Of a stretch of DNA of 64,000 bases, positions 36,356 to 44,897 are shown piece after piece. How positions within the stretch are numbered: the first letter of the stretch is position 1; the number at the start of each line of letters is the position of its first letter. Both the position numbers and the translations under genes were made by a program. Origin of the DNA: Xylophilus sp. Leaf220 (GTDB lineage: Bacteria; Pseudomonadota; Gammaproteobacteria; Burkholderiales; Burkholderiaceae_C). The stretch is taken from NCBI RefSeq assembly GCF_001421705.1, contig NZ_LMKO01000012.1, forward strand, positions 126,547 through 190,546, written 5' to 3'. The notes beneath the pieces were generated by a model. The model did no database searches. It had not been told where the DNA came from and saw nothing but the letters and a program-made list of their open reading frames with translations.

Positions 36356-37345
36356 TCAGCCGTCGATCTTCACGTCGGCCGCGCGGATCACCTTGGCCCA
36401 CTTGGCGGTTTCGGTGGCGATGAAGGCATCGAACGCCGCCGGCGTGCCGCCCGCCGGGAAGGTGCCCATCGTGTCGAAGCGGGGCCGCATCTCGGCGCTG
36501 CGGACGATGGTGGTCACCTCTTCGGCCATGCGCTGCACGATCGCCTCGGGCGTGCCGGCCGGTGCCAGCATGCCGGCCCAGGTACTGCCGGCGAAACCCG
36601 CGAAACCCTGCTCGATGAAGGTGGGCACGTCGGGCACCGCCGGCAGCCGCTGCTCGCCAGCCACGCCGATCAGCCGGATCTTGCCGTCCTTGCCCGCCGG
36701 TATCAGGCCGGTGGGTGCGTCGAACAGCAACTGGATCTGACCGCCCAGCAGGTCGGCCAAAGCGGGCGCAGCGCCCCGGTAGGGGATGTGCACCATCCGC
36801 GTCTGGGTCTGCAGCTTGAGCAGTTCGGTGGTGAGGTGCGAGGCCGAGCCGTTGCCCGACGAGCCGAAGCTGATCTTGCCGGGGTTGGCGCGGGCGTAGT
36901 CGATCAACTCCCGCGCGGTCTTGAACGGCGCGTTGGCCGCCACCGCGGCCAACAGCGGCGAGATGCCCATCAGCGCTACGCCGCGCAGGTCCTTGGCCGG
37001 GTCGTAGGGCAGCTTGGGGTAGAGCGTGGTGTTGGCCGCATAGGCCGCGATCACCACGCCGAAGGTGGTGCCGTCGGGCGGCGCCTTGGCCACCGCGTCG
37101 ACGCCGATGATGCCGTTGGCACCGGGCTTGTTGTCGATCACGATCGGCTGGCCCAGCTTGTTCTGCAGGCCGACCTGCAGCATCCGCGCCATCTGGTCGG
37201 TGAAGCCGCCGGGCGTGTAGGGCACGACGATCCGGATCGGGCGGTTGGGCCAGGCCGACTGGGCGCGGGCCGGGAGTACCAGCGCGGCGGCACCGGCGGC
37301 GACCGCCGCCTGGAATCCGCGGCGCGAGAGAGGGGAAAAGGGCAT
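36356..37345 (-). CDS. Bug-family tripartite tricarboxylate transporter receptor 1
   Basis: A 329-residue periplasmic receptor. The N-terminus MPFSPLSRRGFQAAVAAG is a Tat-type signal. It is followed by WPNRPIRIVVPYTPGGFTDQMAR, the family block VVIDNKPGANGIIG-type, and IPYRGAAPALADLLGGQIQ. Such receptors bind carboxylates. The membrane subunits TctA and TctB are not encoded nearby, as is common for the many Bug genes of this order. It lies 102 bp downstream of a class II aldolase gene on the same strand, so the ligand may be the substrate of that enzyme's pathway. The ligand itself cannot be named. Confidence 0.9.
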   Translation of the reverse strand: MPFSPLSRRGFQAAVAAGAAALVLPARAQSAWPNRPIRIVVPYTPGGFTDQMARMLQVGLQNKLGQPIVIDNKPGANGIIGVDAVAKAPPDGTTFGVVIAAYAANTTLYPKLPYDPAKDLRGVALMGISPLLAAVAANAPFKTARELIDYARANPGKISFGSSGNGSASHLTTELLKLQTQTRMVHIPYRGAAPALADLLGGQIQLLFDAPTGLIPAGKDGKIRLIGVAGEQRLPAVPDVPTFIEQGFAGFAGSTWAGMLAPAGTPEAIVQRMAEEVTTIVRSAEMRPRFDTMGTFPAGGTPAAFDAFIATETAKWAKVIRAADVKIDG

Positions 37346-37447
37346 CGTGGTGTCTCCGTTGAATGCTGCATCCTGGGGCCATCGCGCGGCGCAGGCAGCA
37401 GGGGATTTCCCTCGCGTCGGTTGCGGCTCCGATGGCCAGGCGGTGCG

Positions 37448-38221
37448 CTACTGCGCGTAGCCCGGGTTGCGCCGGTCCAGCCGCCGCAGCAGGCCGGGCC
37501 AGACCAGGCGCGCACCGCCGCCGGTGCGCACCTTGGCGAGCTGCGCCGGCGCGGCGTCCAGCACCTCGGCCGGAATGTCGAGCATCTCGGCGCCCGGCCG
37601 GGCCCGCACCTGCACCATGCAGGCGGCCTCGAAGCGGTGCATCGCCAGGAACGCCGCGGCGACCGAGTCGCCGACGGTCAACAGCCCGTGGTTGCGCAGC
37701 ATCAGGAAGCTCTTGTCGCCCAGGTCGCGTACCAGCCGCGGCTTCTCGTCGTCGTTGACCGCGAAGCCCTCGTAGTCGTGGTACGCCAGCGAATGCAGCA
37801 CCGAGGCCGCGAACTGCGAGATCGGCCGCAGGCCGTCCTTCTCGGCCGACACCGCCACGCCGTTGATCGAGTGCGTATGCAGCACGCAGGCCGCATCGTG
37901 CCGGGCGGCGTGGATGCAGCTGTGGATGGTGAAGCCCGCCGGGTTGATGTCGTAGGGCGAATCCAGCACCTTGCGGCCCGCACCGTCGATCTTCACCAGG
38001 CTGGAGGCGGTGATCTCCTCGAACATGAAGCCGTACGGGTTGATCAGGAAATGCTCGGTGCCCGGCACCTTGGCGGTGATGTGGGTGAAAACCAGGTCGT
38101 CCCAGCCGAAGAGGGCGACCAGCCGGTAGGCGGCCGCCAGGTCGACGCGGGTCTGCCATTCCTCGGGCGAGACCTGCGCCTGCAGGCCGGGGATCGGGTC
38201 GAGCGGAGAAGATGGGGGCAT
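37448..38221 (-). CDS. Class II aldolase/adducin family protein
   Basis: A 257-residue enzyme of the fuculose-aldolase/adducin fold. Metal-binding and family blocks are FGWDDLVFTHITAKVPG, HSCIHAARHDAACVLHTHSING (metal-binding HTHS) and LMLRNHGLLTVGDSVAAAF. Relatives retro-aldolise or decarboxylate hydroxy acids; the exact substrate is unknown. The ATG at 38221 gives the usual start for the family, while the frame is open further upstream without homology. It is followed by the Bug receptor, a frequent pairing in Burkholderiales. Confidence 0.87.
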   Translation of the reverse strand: MPPSSPLDPIPGLQAQVSPEEWQTRVDLAAAYRLVALFGWDDLVFTHITAKVPGTEHFLINPYGFMFEEITASSLVKIDGAGRKVLDSPYDINPAGFTIHSCIHAARHDAACVLHTHSINGVAVSAEKDGLRPISQFAASVLHSLAYHDYEGFAVNDDEKPRLVRDLGDKSFLMLRNHGLLTVGDSVAAAFLAMHRFEAACMVQVRARPGAEMLDIPAEVLDAAPAQLAKVRTGGGARLVWPGLLRRLDRRNPGYAQ

Positions 38222-38562
38222 GCGCGGGGTCCTGTTGCGGTGTCGTTTCGTAGCTGCGGAGCAGACCGGAAACGAGGCTAAGGCGCTGCGGCGATGCGGG
38301 CGGTCGCGGGCACGACAGTCCAAAGGCGGGCGGCCCGGCGCCGATAGCAGCCATGATGCTATCAAATCGATAGCTGCAGGTCGGCGTCCTACGCCGGCTG
38401 GCGGCCTGTTTCGCTCAAGAACGCGCAAATGGAGCTGCCGATGCGGCCGGTCCGACCGCGTGCCGCTGCCTCCAGCCGAAGGAGGCATCGATCCTGCCAT
38501 GCCGGAACCGGCAGGGCCGTCGCCGATGCTGCCAGCGCCCGCCCGGGTGTCGTGCTGGGCGT
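38222..38562. other. Intergenic region upstream of the class II aldolase
   Basis: About 340 bp without a recognisable gene, with the aldolase start on its left and the serine acetyltransferase end on its right (both minus). It contains repeat copy 6. No promoter of good quality is visible by eye. Confidence 0.5.
38358..38405 (+). repeat. Dispersed GCTAT repeat, copy 6
   Basis: The core GCTATCAAATCGATAGC (38358-38374) is followed by TGCAGGTCGGCGTCCTACGC and CGGCTGGCGGCC. The flank can fold as GGCGT...ACGCC. It is a full-length and typical copy. Confidence 0.8.
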
Positions 38563-39495
38563 TCAGTCCCGCGGGCCGGTGGGGCCGGCCGCATGGGGTG
38601 CGTTCTGCAGCGTGGCCTGGGTGACACTGGCACCTGCCGGCACGCTGTCGGTGAGCCAGACGTTACCGCCGATGACCGCGCCCCGGCCGATGGTGACCCT
38701 GCCGAGGATGGTGGCGCCGGCGTAGACGACCACGTCGTCCTCCACGATCGGGTGGCGCGGCAGGCCCTTCTTCAGGGTGGTGCCGTCGGCCTCTGTCGGG
38801 AAGCGCTTGGCCCCCAGCGTGACGTTCTGGTAGAGCCGTACCCCCTGGCCGATGACGGCCGTCTCGCCGATGACGACGCCGGTGCCGTGGTCGATGAAGA
38901 AGCGTGGGCCGATCGTGGCGCCGGGGTGGATGTCGATGCCGGTCTGGCCGTGCGCCAGCTCCGAGATGATGCGTGCCAGCAGGGGCAGGCCCAGCGTGTA
39001 GAGGCGGTGGGCCAGGCGGTGGTGGATCATCGCCAGCAGGCCCGGGTAGCACAGCAGCACCTCGTCCACGCTGTGGGCCGCGGGATCGCCTTCGTAGGCG
39101 GCTACCGCATCGCTGTCGAGCAGGCGCCGGATGGCCGGCAGCCCCGCGGCGAAGTCCCGGAGCAGGGCACGCGCCGACTGGTCGCTGTCGGCGGCCGGGG
39201 CCAGGGTCCTGCGGGCGGTGTAGCGCAATTCGAGCAGCGCCTGGTCGAGCAGGGTGTGCAGCGCCGAATCGAGCGTCCGGGCGACGTAGAAATCCTCGCT
39301 TTCGTGGCGCAGGTCCGACGGCCCCAGCCGCAGCGGGAAGAGCACGCCCTTCAGGCATTCGACCACCCCCGCCAGCGCGTTGCGCGACGGAAACTCCCGC
39401 CCCGCCGGCTCGCGGGCGCGGCCCTGCGAGTCGCGCCATTCGATCCGCGTGCGCTGCAGGGCCAGCACCACTTCGTTCACCTCGAAACCTGACAT
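38563..39495 (-). CDS. Serine O-acetyltransferase (EpsC-type)
   Basis: A 310-residue acetyltransferase with an N-terminal helical SAT domain and a C-terminal left-handed beta helix of hexapeptide repeats. The helix contains GIDIHPGATIGPRFFIDHGTGVVIGETAVIGQGVRLYQNVTLG, positions about 195-235. It makes O-acetylserine from serine and acetyl-CoA for cysteine synthesis. The long N-terminal region (about 190 residues before the repeats) is the EpsC-type form. The ATG at 39495 starts at MSGFEVNEVV; the upstream frame is not homologous. It stands alone, without a cysteine synthase neighbour. Confidence 0.87.
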   Translation of the reverse strand: MSGFEVNEVVLALQRTRIEWRDSQGRAREPAGREFPSRNALAGVVECLKGVLFPLRLGPSDLRHESEDFYVARTLDSALHTLLDQALLELRYTARRTLAPAADSDQSARALLRDFAAGLPAIRRLLDSDAVAAYEGDPAAHSVDEVLLCYPGLLAMIHHRLAHRLYTLGLPLLARIISELAHGQTGIDIHPGATIGPRFFIDHGTGVVIGETAVIGQGVRLYQNVTLGAKRFPTEADGTTLKKGLPRHPIVEDDVVVYAGATILGRVTIGRGAVIGGNVWLTDSVPAGASVTQATLQNAPHAAGPTGPRD

Positions 39496-39754
39496 GAAAC
39501 CTCCGTTGTCGTCGTGCCGGCCGGCCGGCCAGCGGCAGGGATGCGCCGGCAGGGTCGTCCGATGGGCTAGTGGATCACGACAGGCGCCGGACCCGTGTCG
39601 CCAAATGCGAAAGACCACGAACCCCGGCGCCATGCCGCCTGCGCCGGCAGTGCGGCAACGCCTGCGCCGCACTCGGGTCCTCGGCTGACGCGGCGGGCCG
39701 CGCCGCGCGGTCATATTGCCGGCGAACCCCTTCTTGCAACGGCCTCCTACGACC

Positions 39755-40969
39755 ATGACCTCTTCCCTCATCACCGCCGTCGGCCCCACCACCAGCCGCG
39801 CCTACCGCTGCATCTGCGGCAAGCCTCTTTTCCTCCGCAACAGCCTGTGCCTGAACTGCGGACGCTCTCTGGGCTACGACCCGGTCATGCGCACCGTGGT
39901 GGCGATCGAGCCCGGCGAGCAGCCCGGCGACTGGGTGATCCCCGGCACCGGCTCCGACCGCATCGTGCACCGCTGCGCCAACCTGGAGGCACCGGCCGCC
40001 TGCAACTGGCTGATCCCGGGCGGCACGGCCGCCCACCGGCACACGCCCGACAACCTGGACCCGGGCTTCTGCCTCTCGTGCAGCACCACCCGCACCATCC
40101 CCGACCTGGCCAAGGAGGAGAACCGCGAGCTGTGGCGCAAGCTGGAGATCGCCAAGCGCCGCCTGCTCTCGCAACTGCTGGCACTCGCCCTGCCGATCGA
40201 GACCCGCAAGGAACGGCCCAACGGCCTGATGTTCGACATGCTGGAGCAGGTGCCCGGCGGACCGAAGGTGCTGACCGGCCACGACGAGGGCCTGATCACC
40301 CTCAACATCGGCGAGGCAGACGACGCCCAGCGCGAGAAGATCCGCGCCGAGATGCACGAGTCCTACCGCACGCTGCTCGGCCATTTCCGCCACGAGATCG
40401 GCCACTACTACTGGGACCGGCTGGTACGCGACACCGTCTGGCACCAGCCCTACCGCGCGCTCTTCGGCGACGAATCGGTCGACTACGGCGAATCGCTCAA
40501 GCGCCATTACGAGAACGGTCCTCCGGCCGACTGGCCCCTGCACTACGTCACCAGCTATGCCACCACACATTCCTGGGAAGACTGGGCCGAGACCTGGGCC
40601 CACTACCTGCACATGGCCGACACGGTGGATACGGCCGTCAGCTTCGGCATCGACGCGAACAACGTCGACATCGAGAGCGACCCCTACACCCTCGACGACC
40701 TCTGGCGGCCGGACCATCCGAACGCGACCGCCTTCCTGGCGTTCCTCAACTCGTGGATCGTCCTGACCCACGCGCTCAACGAGCTGACCCGCAGCATGGG
40801 CCAGCCCGACTACTACCCGTTCATCCTGCCGCGCGAGGCGATCGCCAAGCTGCAGTTCATCCACGAGGTGGTGCGGTCCTACAGCGTGCCGGAAGCGGCG
40901 ATCAGCGTCGAGGAAACGGCGGCGGATTTCGACGACAGCAAGGCTGCGCCGGAGGTGCGCGCCGCGTGA
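39755..40969 (+). CDS. Putative zinc-binding metallopeptidase with N-terminal zinc ribbon
   Basis: A 404-residue cytosolic protein. The N-terminus has a zinc ribbon, C19-x-C21 and C32-x2-C35 (CICGKPLF...LCLNCG). The middle has the HExxH metalloprotease motif HEIGHYYWDRL (213-223), and the region SYATTHSWEDWAETWAHYLH may supply the third ligand. This layout matches the putative zinc-binding peptidase family formerly called DUF2248. The substrate is unknown. I take ATG 39755; a TTG at 39716 would add 13 residues. It ends at a repeat-borne bidirectional terminator. Confidence 0.83.
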   Translation: MTSSLITAVGPTTSRAYRCICGKPLFLRNSLCLNCGRSLGYDPVMRTVVAIEPGEQPGDWVIPGTGSDRIVHRCANLEAPAACNWLIPGGTAAHRHTPDNLDPGFCLSCSTTRTIPDLAKEENRELWRKLEIAKRRLLSQLLALALPIETRKERPNGLMFDMLEQVPGGPKVLTGHDEGLITLNIGEADDAQREKIRAEMHESYRTLLGHFRHEIGHYYWDRLVRDTVWHQPYRALFGDESVDYGESLKRHYENGPPADWPLHYVTSYATTHSWEDWAETWAHYLHMADTVDTAVSFGIDANNVDIESDPYTLDDLWRPDHPNATAFLAFLNSWIVLTHALNELTRSMGQPDYYPFILPREAIAKLQFIHEVVRSYSVPEAAISVEETAADFDDSKAAPEVRAA

Positions 40970-41036
40970 TGCATGCCGGACCACGACGGTGCTTCAGCAG
41001 ACGTCCGCATCGATCCAGCGGCACCTTGCACCCATT

Positions 41037-41053
41037 GCTATAAAAAAAGTAGC
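41037..41053 (+). repeat. Dispersed GCTAT repeat, copy 7
   Basis: The core GCTATAAAAAAAGTAGC carries the A-run that serves as the minus-strand T-tract of the terminator described above. Confidence 0.7.
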
Positions 41054-41090
41054 TGGATGCCGGCGTCCCACGCCGGCTCCAGCTTTTTTT
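41037..41090. terminator. Bidirectional terminator built from repeat copy 7
   Basis: The core (41037-41053) leads into a 15-bp stem with one bulge: AGCTGGA plus GCCGGCGT (41051-41066) pairs with ACGCCGGC plus TCCAGCT (41070-41084), with a CCC loop. On the plus strand it ends in seven T (41084-41090). On the minus strand the seven A at 41042-41048 give seven T. It lies between the convergent metallopeptidase and CoA-transferase genes, so it can stop both. Confidence 0.85.
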
Positions 41091-41128
41091 CTCTAGAAGA
41101 CCACCGTTTGCCGGCCCTGCGGTGTTGG

Positions 41129-42301
41129 CTATTCCTGCAGCGCCCGCAGCGACGCCAGGATCCGCTCCCGGTCCTGGTCGAGCCGCGGCGGCTGGCGCTG
41201 CAGCACGGTGCGGTGGCCGCCGACATGGATCGGGTTGCCGGCGACGGTCAGGTCGCGGCCGCTCTGGGCCTTGACCTGCAGCAGCATGTCGCGGGCCTGG
41301 ACCTGCGGGTCCTGCAGCACCTCGGCCACGTTGTTGTAGGCGCCGGTGGGGATGTTGTTGCGCATCAGCAGGTCCTGCCAGTGGTCGCAGCCGGCCGCGG
41401 CCAGGCGTTCCTCCAGCGCGGCCTTCAGGGCCTCGTGGTGGGTGCAGCGCAAGTGGTTGGTGGCGAAGCGCGGGTCGACCGCCACCGCCGGCAGTTCCAG
41501 CGTGGCGCACAGCCGCTGGAACAGGCCGTCGTTGCCCGCCGCGATCACGAACCAGCCGTCCGCCGCGCGGAACACGTCGAAGGGCGCGATCGACGGGTGG
41601 CGCGAGCCGAGCGGGCCCGGCGCCTTGCCGTCGACCTGCATCCGGGCGATGGCGTTCTCCAGCAGGGCGACCTGGCAGTCGAGCATCGCCACGTCGACCC
41701 GGTCGCCGCGGCCGGTGCGCGCCCGCTGCAGCAGCGCCGCCTGGGTGCCGACCGCCGCGTACAGCCCGGCGCCCAGGTCGCCGATCGAGACGCCCACGCG
41801 CGTAGGGTCGCCGCCGGGATGGCCGGTCAGGCTCATGATGCCGCCCATCGCCTGCACCACCATGTCGTAGGCCGGCCGCCGGCTGTAGGGCCCGGTCTGG
41901 CCGAAGCCCGAGACCGAGGTGAACACCAGCTGCGGGTACCGGGCCTGCAGCGCCTCCCAGCCGTAGCCCAGCTTTTCCATGGTGCCGGGGCGGAAGTTCT
42001 CGACCAGCACGTCGGCCGTCTCCAGGAGGGCTTCGAACACCGCGCGGTCCTCGAGTGCCTTCAGGTCGAGGGCGATCGATTCCTTGTTGCGGTTGACCGA
42101 CATGAAGTAGGCCGAGTCGCCGTCGACGAAGGGGCCGATCTGGCGGGCGTCGTCGCCGCAGCCGGGCTGCTCGACCTTGATCACCCGGGCGCCCAGGTCG
42201 GCCAGCAGCATGGTGCAGTAGGGGCCGGCCAGGACGCGGGTCAGGTCGACGACGGTGTAGCCCTGCAGCGGGCCGGCGGATGGGTGCGTGTGTGGGGTCA
42301 T
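41129..42301 (-). CDS. CaiB/BaiF family CoA transferase
   Basis: A 390-residue class III CoA transferase. Blocks are VVDLTRVLAGPYCTMLLADLGARVIKVEQP, FMSVNRNKESIALDLK and VENFRPGTMEKLGYGW, where the conserved region around YFMSVNRNK precedes the catalytic Asp region ALDLK. It moves CoA from an acyl-CoA donor to a carboxylic acid. It overlaps the Bug receptor stop by 4 bp (42298-42301) and is the last gene of a crotonase-Bug-CoA transferase operon. The receptor probably imports the acid that this enzyme activates. Confidence 0.9.
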   Translation of the reverse strand: MTPHTHPSAGPLQGYTVVDLTRVLAGPYCTMLLADLGARVIKVEQPGCGDDARQIGPFVDGDSAYFMSVNRNKESIALDLKALEDRAVFEALLETADVLVENFRPGTMEKLGYGWEALQARYPQLVFTSVSGFGQTGPYSRRPAYDMVVQAMGGIMSLTGHPGGDPTRVGVSIGDLGAGLYAAVGTQAALLQRARTGRGDRVDVAMLDCQVALLENAIARMQVDGKAPGPLGSRHPSIAPFDVFRAADGWFVIAAGNDGLFQRLCATLELPAVAVDPRFATNHLRCTHHEALKAALEERLAAAGCDHWQDLLMRNNIPTGAYNNVAEVLQDPQVQARDMLLQVKAQSGRDLTVAGNPIHVGGHRTVLQRQPPRLDQDRERILASLRALQE

Positions 42302-43266
42302 TCGAGCGAGGCGCCGGAGCGCACGGTCAGTTCCTTGGATTTCTTGCCTTCGTCGAGCGCCCAGGCGCGGAATTCGGCCAGTGATGCGGAGGGTGCCGAT
42401 TCGTTGCCCGATTTCTCCAGCCGGGCCTTCACCTCGGGATCTTTCAGCGCGGCCACGCTGGCGTCGAACAGCGCCTGGGCCACCTCGGGCGGCACGCCGG
42501 CCGGGGCGAACAGGCCGAACCAGAAGCTGAAATCGTAGCCCTTGACGCCGGCCTCGGCCATGCCGGGCGTGTCGGGGAACAGCGGCGAGCGGGCGGCCGA
42601 GGTGACGGCCAGCACCCGCAGCTTGCCGCCCTGGGCCATCGGCAGCACCGAGGGCGGCGTGCCGAAGGTCAGCTGCACGTCGCCGCTGGCGACGGCCAGC
42701 AGCGAGGGCGCGCCGCCCTTGTAAGGTACGTGCAGCATCTGCACCCCGGCCGCCTGCTCGAACGAGAGCGCCGCCAGGTGGGTGATGACGCCGGTGCCGG
42801 AGGACGAGTAGGTCAGCTTGCCTGGCGCCTTGCGCGCCTCGGCCACCAGCTCCTGCACCGACTGCGTTTTGAAACCCTGGTTCACCGCCAGCAGCATCGG
42901 CGCCGAACTCCAGCGCGAGATCGGGACGAAGCTCCTGGCGCCGTCGTACTTCACGCTCTTGTAGAGCAGCTGGTCGCTGCCGTAGAGGTTGCCGCTGCCG
43001 AGCAGCAGGGTGTAGCCGTCGGGCGCGGCGCGGGCCACGAAATCCGAGCCGATGGTGGTGCCGGCGCCCGGCCGGTTGTCGATCACCACCGGCTGGCCGA
43101 GCAGCTTGCCCATCTTGTCGGTGACGATGCGCGCCACCGTATCGGCCCCGCCGCCCGAGGGAAAGCCGACCACCAGGGTGATCGGCCGGTTGGGATAGCC
43201 CTGCGCGCCGGCGGCGGTGCAGAGGGCGGTCAGCGTGGCGGCGGCGATGCCGTGCGAAAGCTTCAT
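42298..43266 (-). CDS. Bug-family tripartite tricarboxylate transporter receptor 2
   Basis: A 322-residue periplasmic receptor with a Sec signal (MKLSHGIAAATLTALCTAAGAQG). The family sequence YPNRPITLVVGFPSGGGADTVAR, VVIDNRPGAGTTIG and VPYKGGAPSLLAVASGDVQ follows. AGGAGA stands upstream of the ATG. It is the middle gene of a catabolic operon, with a crotonase upstream (36-bp gap) and a CoA transferase downstream (4-bp overlap). The ligand is probably a small carboxylate activated to CoA, though which one is unknown. Confidence 0.92.
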   Translation of the reverse strand: MKLSHGIAAATLTALCTAAGAQGYPNRPITLVVGFPSGGGADTVARIVTDKMGKLLGQPVVIDNRPGAGTTIGSDFVARAAPDGYTLLLGSGNLYGSDQLLYKSVKYDGARSFVPISRWSSAPMLLAVNQGFKTQSVQELVAEARKAPGKLTYSSSGTGVITHLAALSFEQAAGVQMLHVPYKGGAPSLLAVASGDVQLTFGTPPSVLPMAQGGKLRVLAVTSAARSPLFPDTPGMAEAGVKGYDFSFWFGLFAPAGVPPEVAQALFDASVAALKDPEVKARLEKSGNESAPSASLAEFRAWALDEGKKSKELTVRSGASLE

Positions 43267-43302
43267 TCTTTGTCTCCTGTCGTGCGAATCAATGGTGGGC
43301 GG

Positions 43303-44052
43303 CTACCGGCCGGTGAAGACCGGCGTGCGCTTTTCCTTCCAGGCCTGGCCGCCTTCGGCCAGGTCTTGCGAGACCACCGACCGTGCGACGTCGCGGGCGG
43401 CGGCGGCCGGATCGAAGCGGCCCTGGGCGATGCGGTTCAGGTGCTGCTTCATGCCGAGCAGCGGGATCGGCGCCATCGCGCCGAGCGTCGCGGCCAGGCG
43501 CTCCACCTCGTCCGGCAGCGATTCGCGCGGAACCAGGTGGGTGAGGAAACCGCAGTCCAGCATCGCCTGCGCACCGATCTTCTCGGCGGTCAGGAAGAGG
43601 CGCTTGGCGGTGTTGAGGCCCAGCCGGCTCACGTAGCGCTGCATGCCGGTCGGGTAGTAGTGCAGGCCGAGTCGCGCCGCGGGCATGAACATTTCGCCGG
43701 CCTCGCAGCCCAGGCGGAAGTCGCAGGCCAGCACCATGTCGGTGGCCCCGCCGTAGACGCCGCCCTGCAGCGCGGCGATGGTCACCGCGCGGCAGTTCTC
43801 CAGCGCATCGACCATGTCGCCGAAGCCGCTGCCTTCGGTCTGGCTCTGGGCGACCGAGCCGATGTCGAACCCGCTGCAGAAGTGCTTGCCCTCCGACCGC
43901 AGCACCAGCACCAGCACGGCGGGCGTGGCATCGACCGTGGCGAAGTGCCGGCGGAGCTCGGGCAGGTCCTCGGGTGTCAGCTTGTTGGCCATCTCTGGCC
44001 GTCGCAGGGTGATGGTGGCGCGGGAGCCTTCTATTTGCAGCGATGGAAGCAT
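43303..44052 (-). CDS. Enoyl-CoA hydratase/isomerase family protein
   Basis: A 249-residue crotonase-fold enzyme. The oxyanion-hole blocks are EGKHFCSGFDIGS and LQGGVYGGATDMVLACDFRLG. At the usual catalytic Glu positions the pattern is not the classical hydratase pair. It reads FMPAARLGLHYYPTGMQRYVSRLG, so the reaction could be hydration, isomerisation or another crotonase reaction. It is the first gene of the operon with the Bug receptor and CoA transferase, and it is divergent from a GntR regulator that very likely controls it. Confidence 0.86.
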   Translation of the reverse strand: MLPSLQIEGSRATITLRRPEMANKLTPEDLPELRRHFATVDATPAVLVLVLRSEGKHFCSGFDIGSVAQSQTEGSGFGDMVDALENCRAVTIAALQGGVYGGATDMVLACDFRLGCEAGEMFMPAARLGLHYYPTGMQRYVSRLGLNTAKRLFLTAEKIGAQAMLDCGFLTHLVPRESLPDEVERLAATLGAMAPIPLLGMKQHLNRIAQGRFDPAAAARDVARSVVSQDLAEGGQAWKEKRTPVFTGR

Positions 44053-44056
44053 CGGG

Positions 44057-44100
44057 TTGTTCCAAGGTCGTTGATATATCTATAATGCTATTTGATATTT
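44057..44100 (+). promoter_or_regulatory. GntR promoter and candidate operator
   Basis: A promoter TTGTTC-N18-TATAAT (44057-44062 and 44081-44086) drives the GntR gene. Two direct copies of TTGATAT (44071-44077 and 44092-44098) flank the -10 and could be the regulator's binding repeats. The region is the whole divergent spacer between the regulator and the crotonase operon. Confidence 0.5.
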
Positions 44101-44108
44101 AGGTGCCC

Positions 44109-44780
44109 ATGCAATCCGCGCTAACCCTCGAACCCACCAGCCTGCAGGACCGCATCCGCGGCCGGCTAGAGGCCGCCATCCAGTCGGGCGAGCTGGCGCC
44201 GGGCATGGCGATCGACGAGCGTGCGCTGGCGGCGCAGTTCGAGGCCTCGCGCACGCCGGTGCGGGAGGCGCTGCTGCTGCTCAGCGCGCGGGGCCTGGTC
44301 GACATCGTGCCGCGCACCGGCATCTACGTGCGCCAGCTGAAGGCCGAGGAACTGGTCGCGATGATGGAAGCACTGGGTGAGCTGGAGGGCGTGCTGGCCC
44401 GGCTGGCGGCCCGCCGGATCGGCGCCGTCCAGCGCGCGGCGCTGGAGCAGGCCCTGGCCGGCACCGCGGCCTGCGCGCGGGCCGACGACGCGGCCGGCTA
44501 CCAGGAGGCCAACGCGGTGCTGCACGAGGTGATCTACCAGGCCAGCGGCAACCCCTTCATCGTCGAGCAGGCCCGGGCGGTGCGGATGCGCATCGGGGCC
44601 TACCGCGGCAGGCTGTTCGAGCGGCCGGGCCGGCTGGCCGATTCGCAGCGGGAGCACGAGCGGGTGGTCGCCGCCATCCTGCCCGGTCGGGCCGACGAGG
44701 CGGCCGATGCGATGCGCGACCACATCTCCCTGGGCGGCAAGGTGTTCGCCGACCTGGTGCTGTCGAATACCCGCCCGTAG
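44109..44780 (+). CDS. GntR family regulator (FCD/FadR subfamily)
   Basis: A 223-residue regulator. The N-terminal winged helix includes LQDRIRGRLEAAIQSGELAPGMAIDERALA and the recognition part SRTPVREALLLLSARGLV. The C-terminal all-helical FCD domain has the conserved His/Asp metal-ligand pattern (LHEVIYQASGN, HERVVAAI, DHISLG). It is divergent from the crotonase-Bug-CoA transferase operon and should respond to the acid or acyl-CoA of that pathway. I use the ATG at 44109, with AGG 5 nt upstream. A GTG at 44103 is possible. Confidence 0.88.
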   Translation: MQSALTLEPTSLQDRIRGRLEAAIQSGELAPGMAIDERALAAQFEASRTPVREALLLLSARGLVDIVPRTGIYVRQLKAEELVAMMEALGELEGVLARLAARRIGAVQRAALEQALAGTAACARADDAAGYQEANAVLHEVIYQASGNPFIVEQARAVRMRIGAYRGRLFERPGRLADSQREHERVVAAILPGRADEAADAMRDHISLGGKVFADLVLSNTRP

Positions 44781-44897
44781 CAGCGATATGCGCCGCCCAG
44801 GAAAAAGGGCGCCGCCTTCGCGCGGAGCGTCGGCAGCGCCCGAGGGGCACCCTGGGCGGTGGCGGCTGCCGGCCGGAAGGCCGGAGGCCACCCCGTC

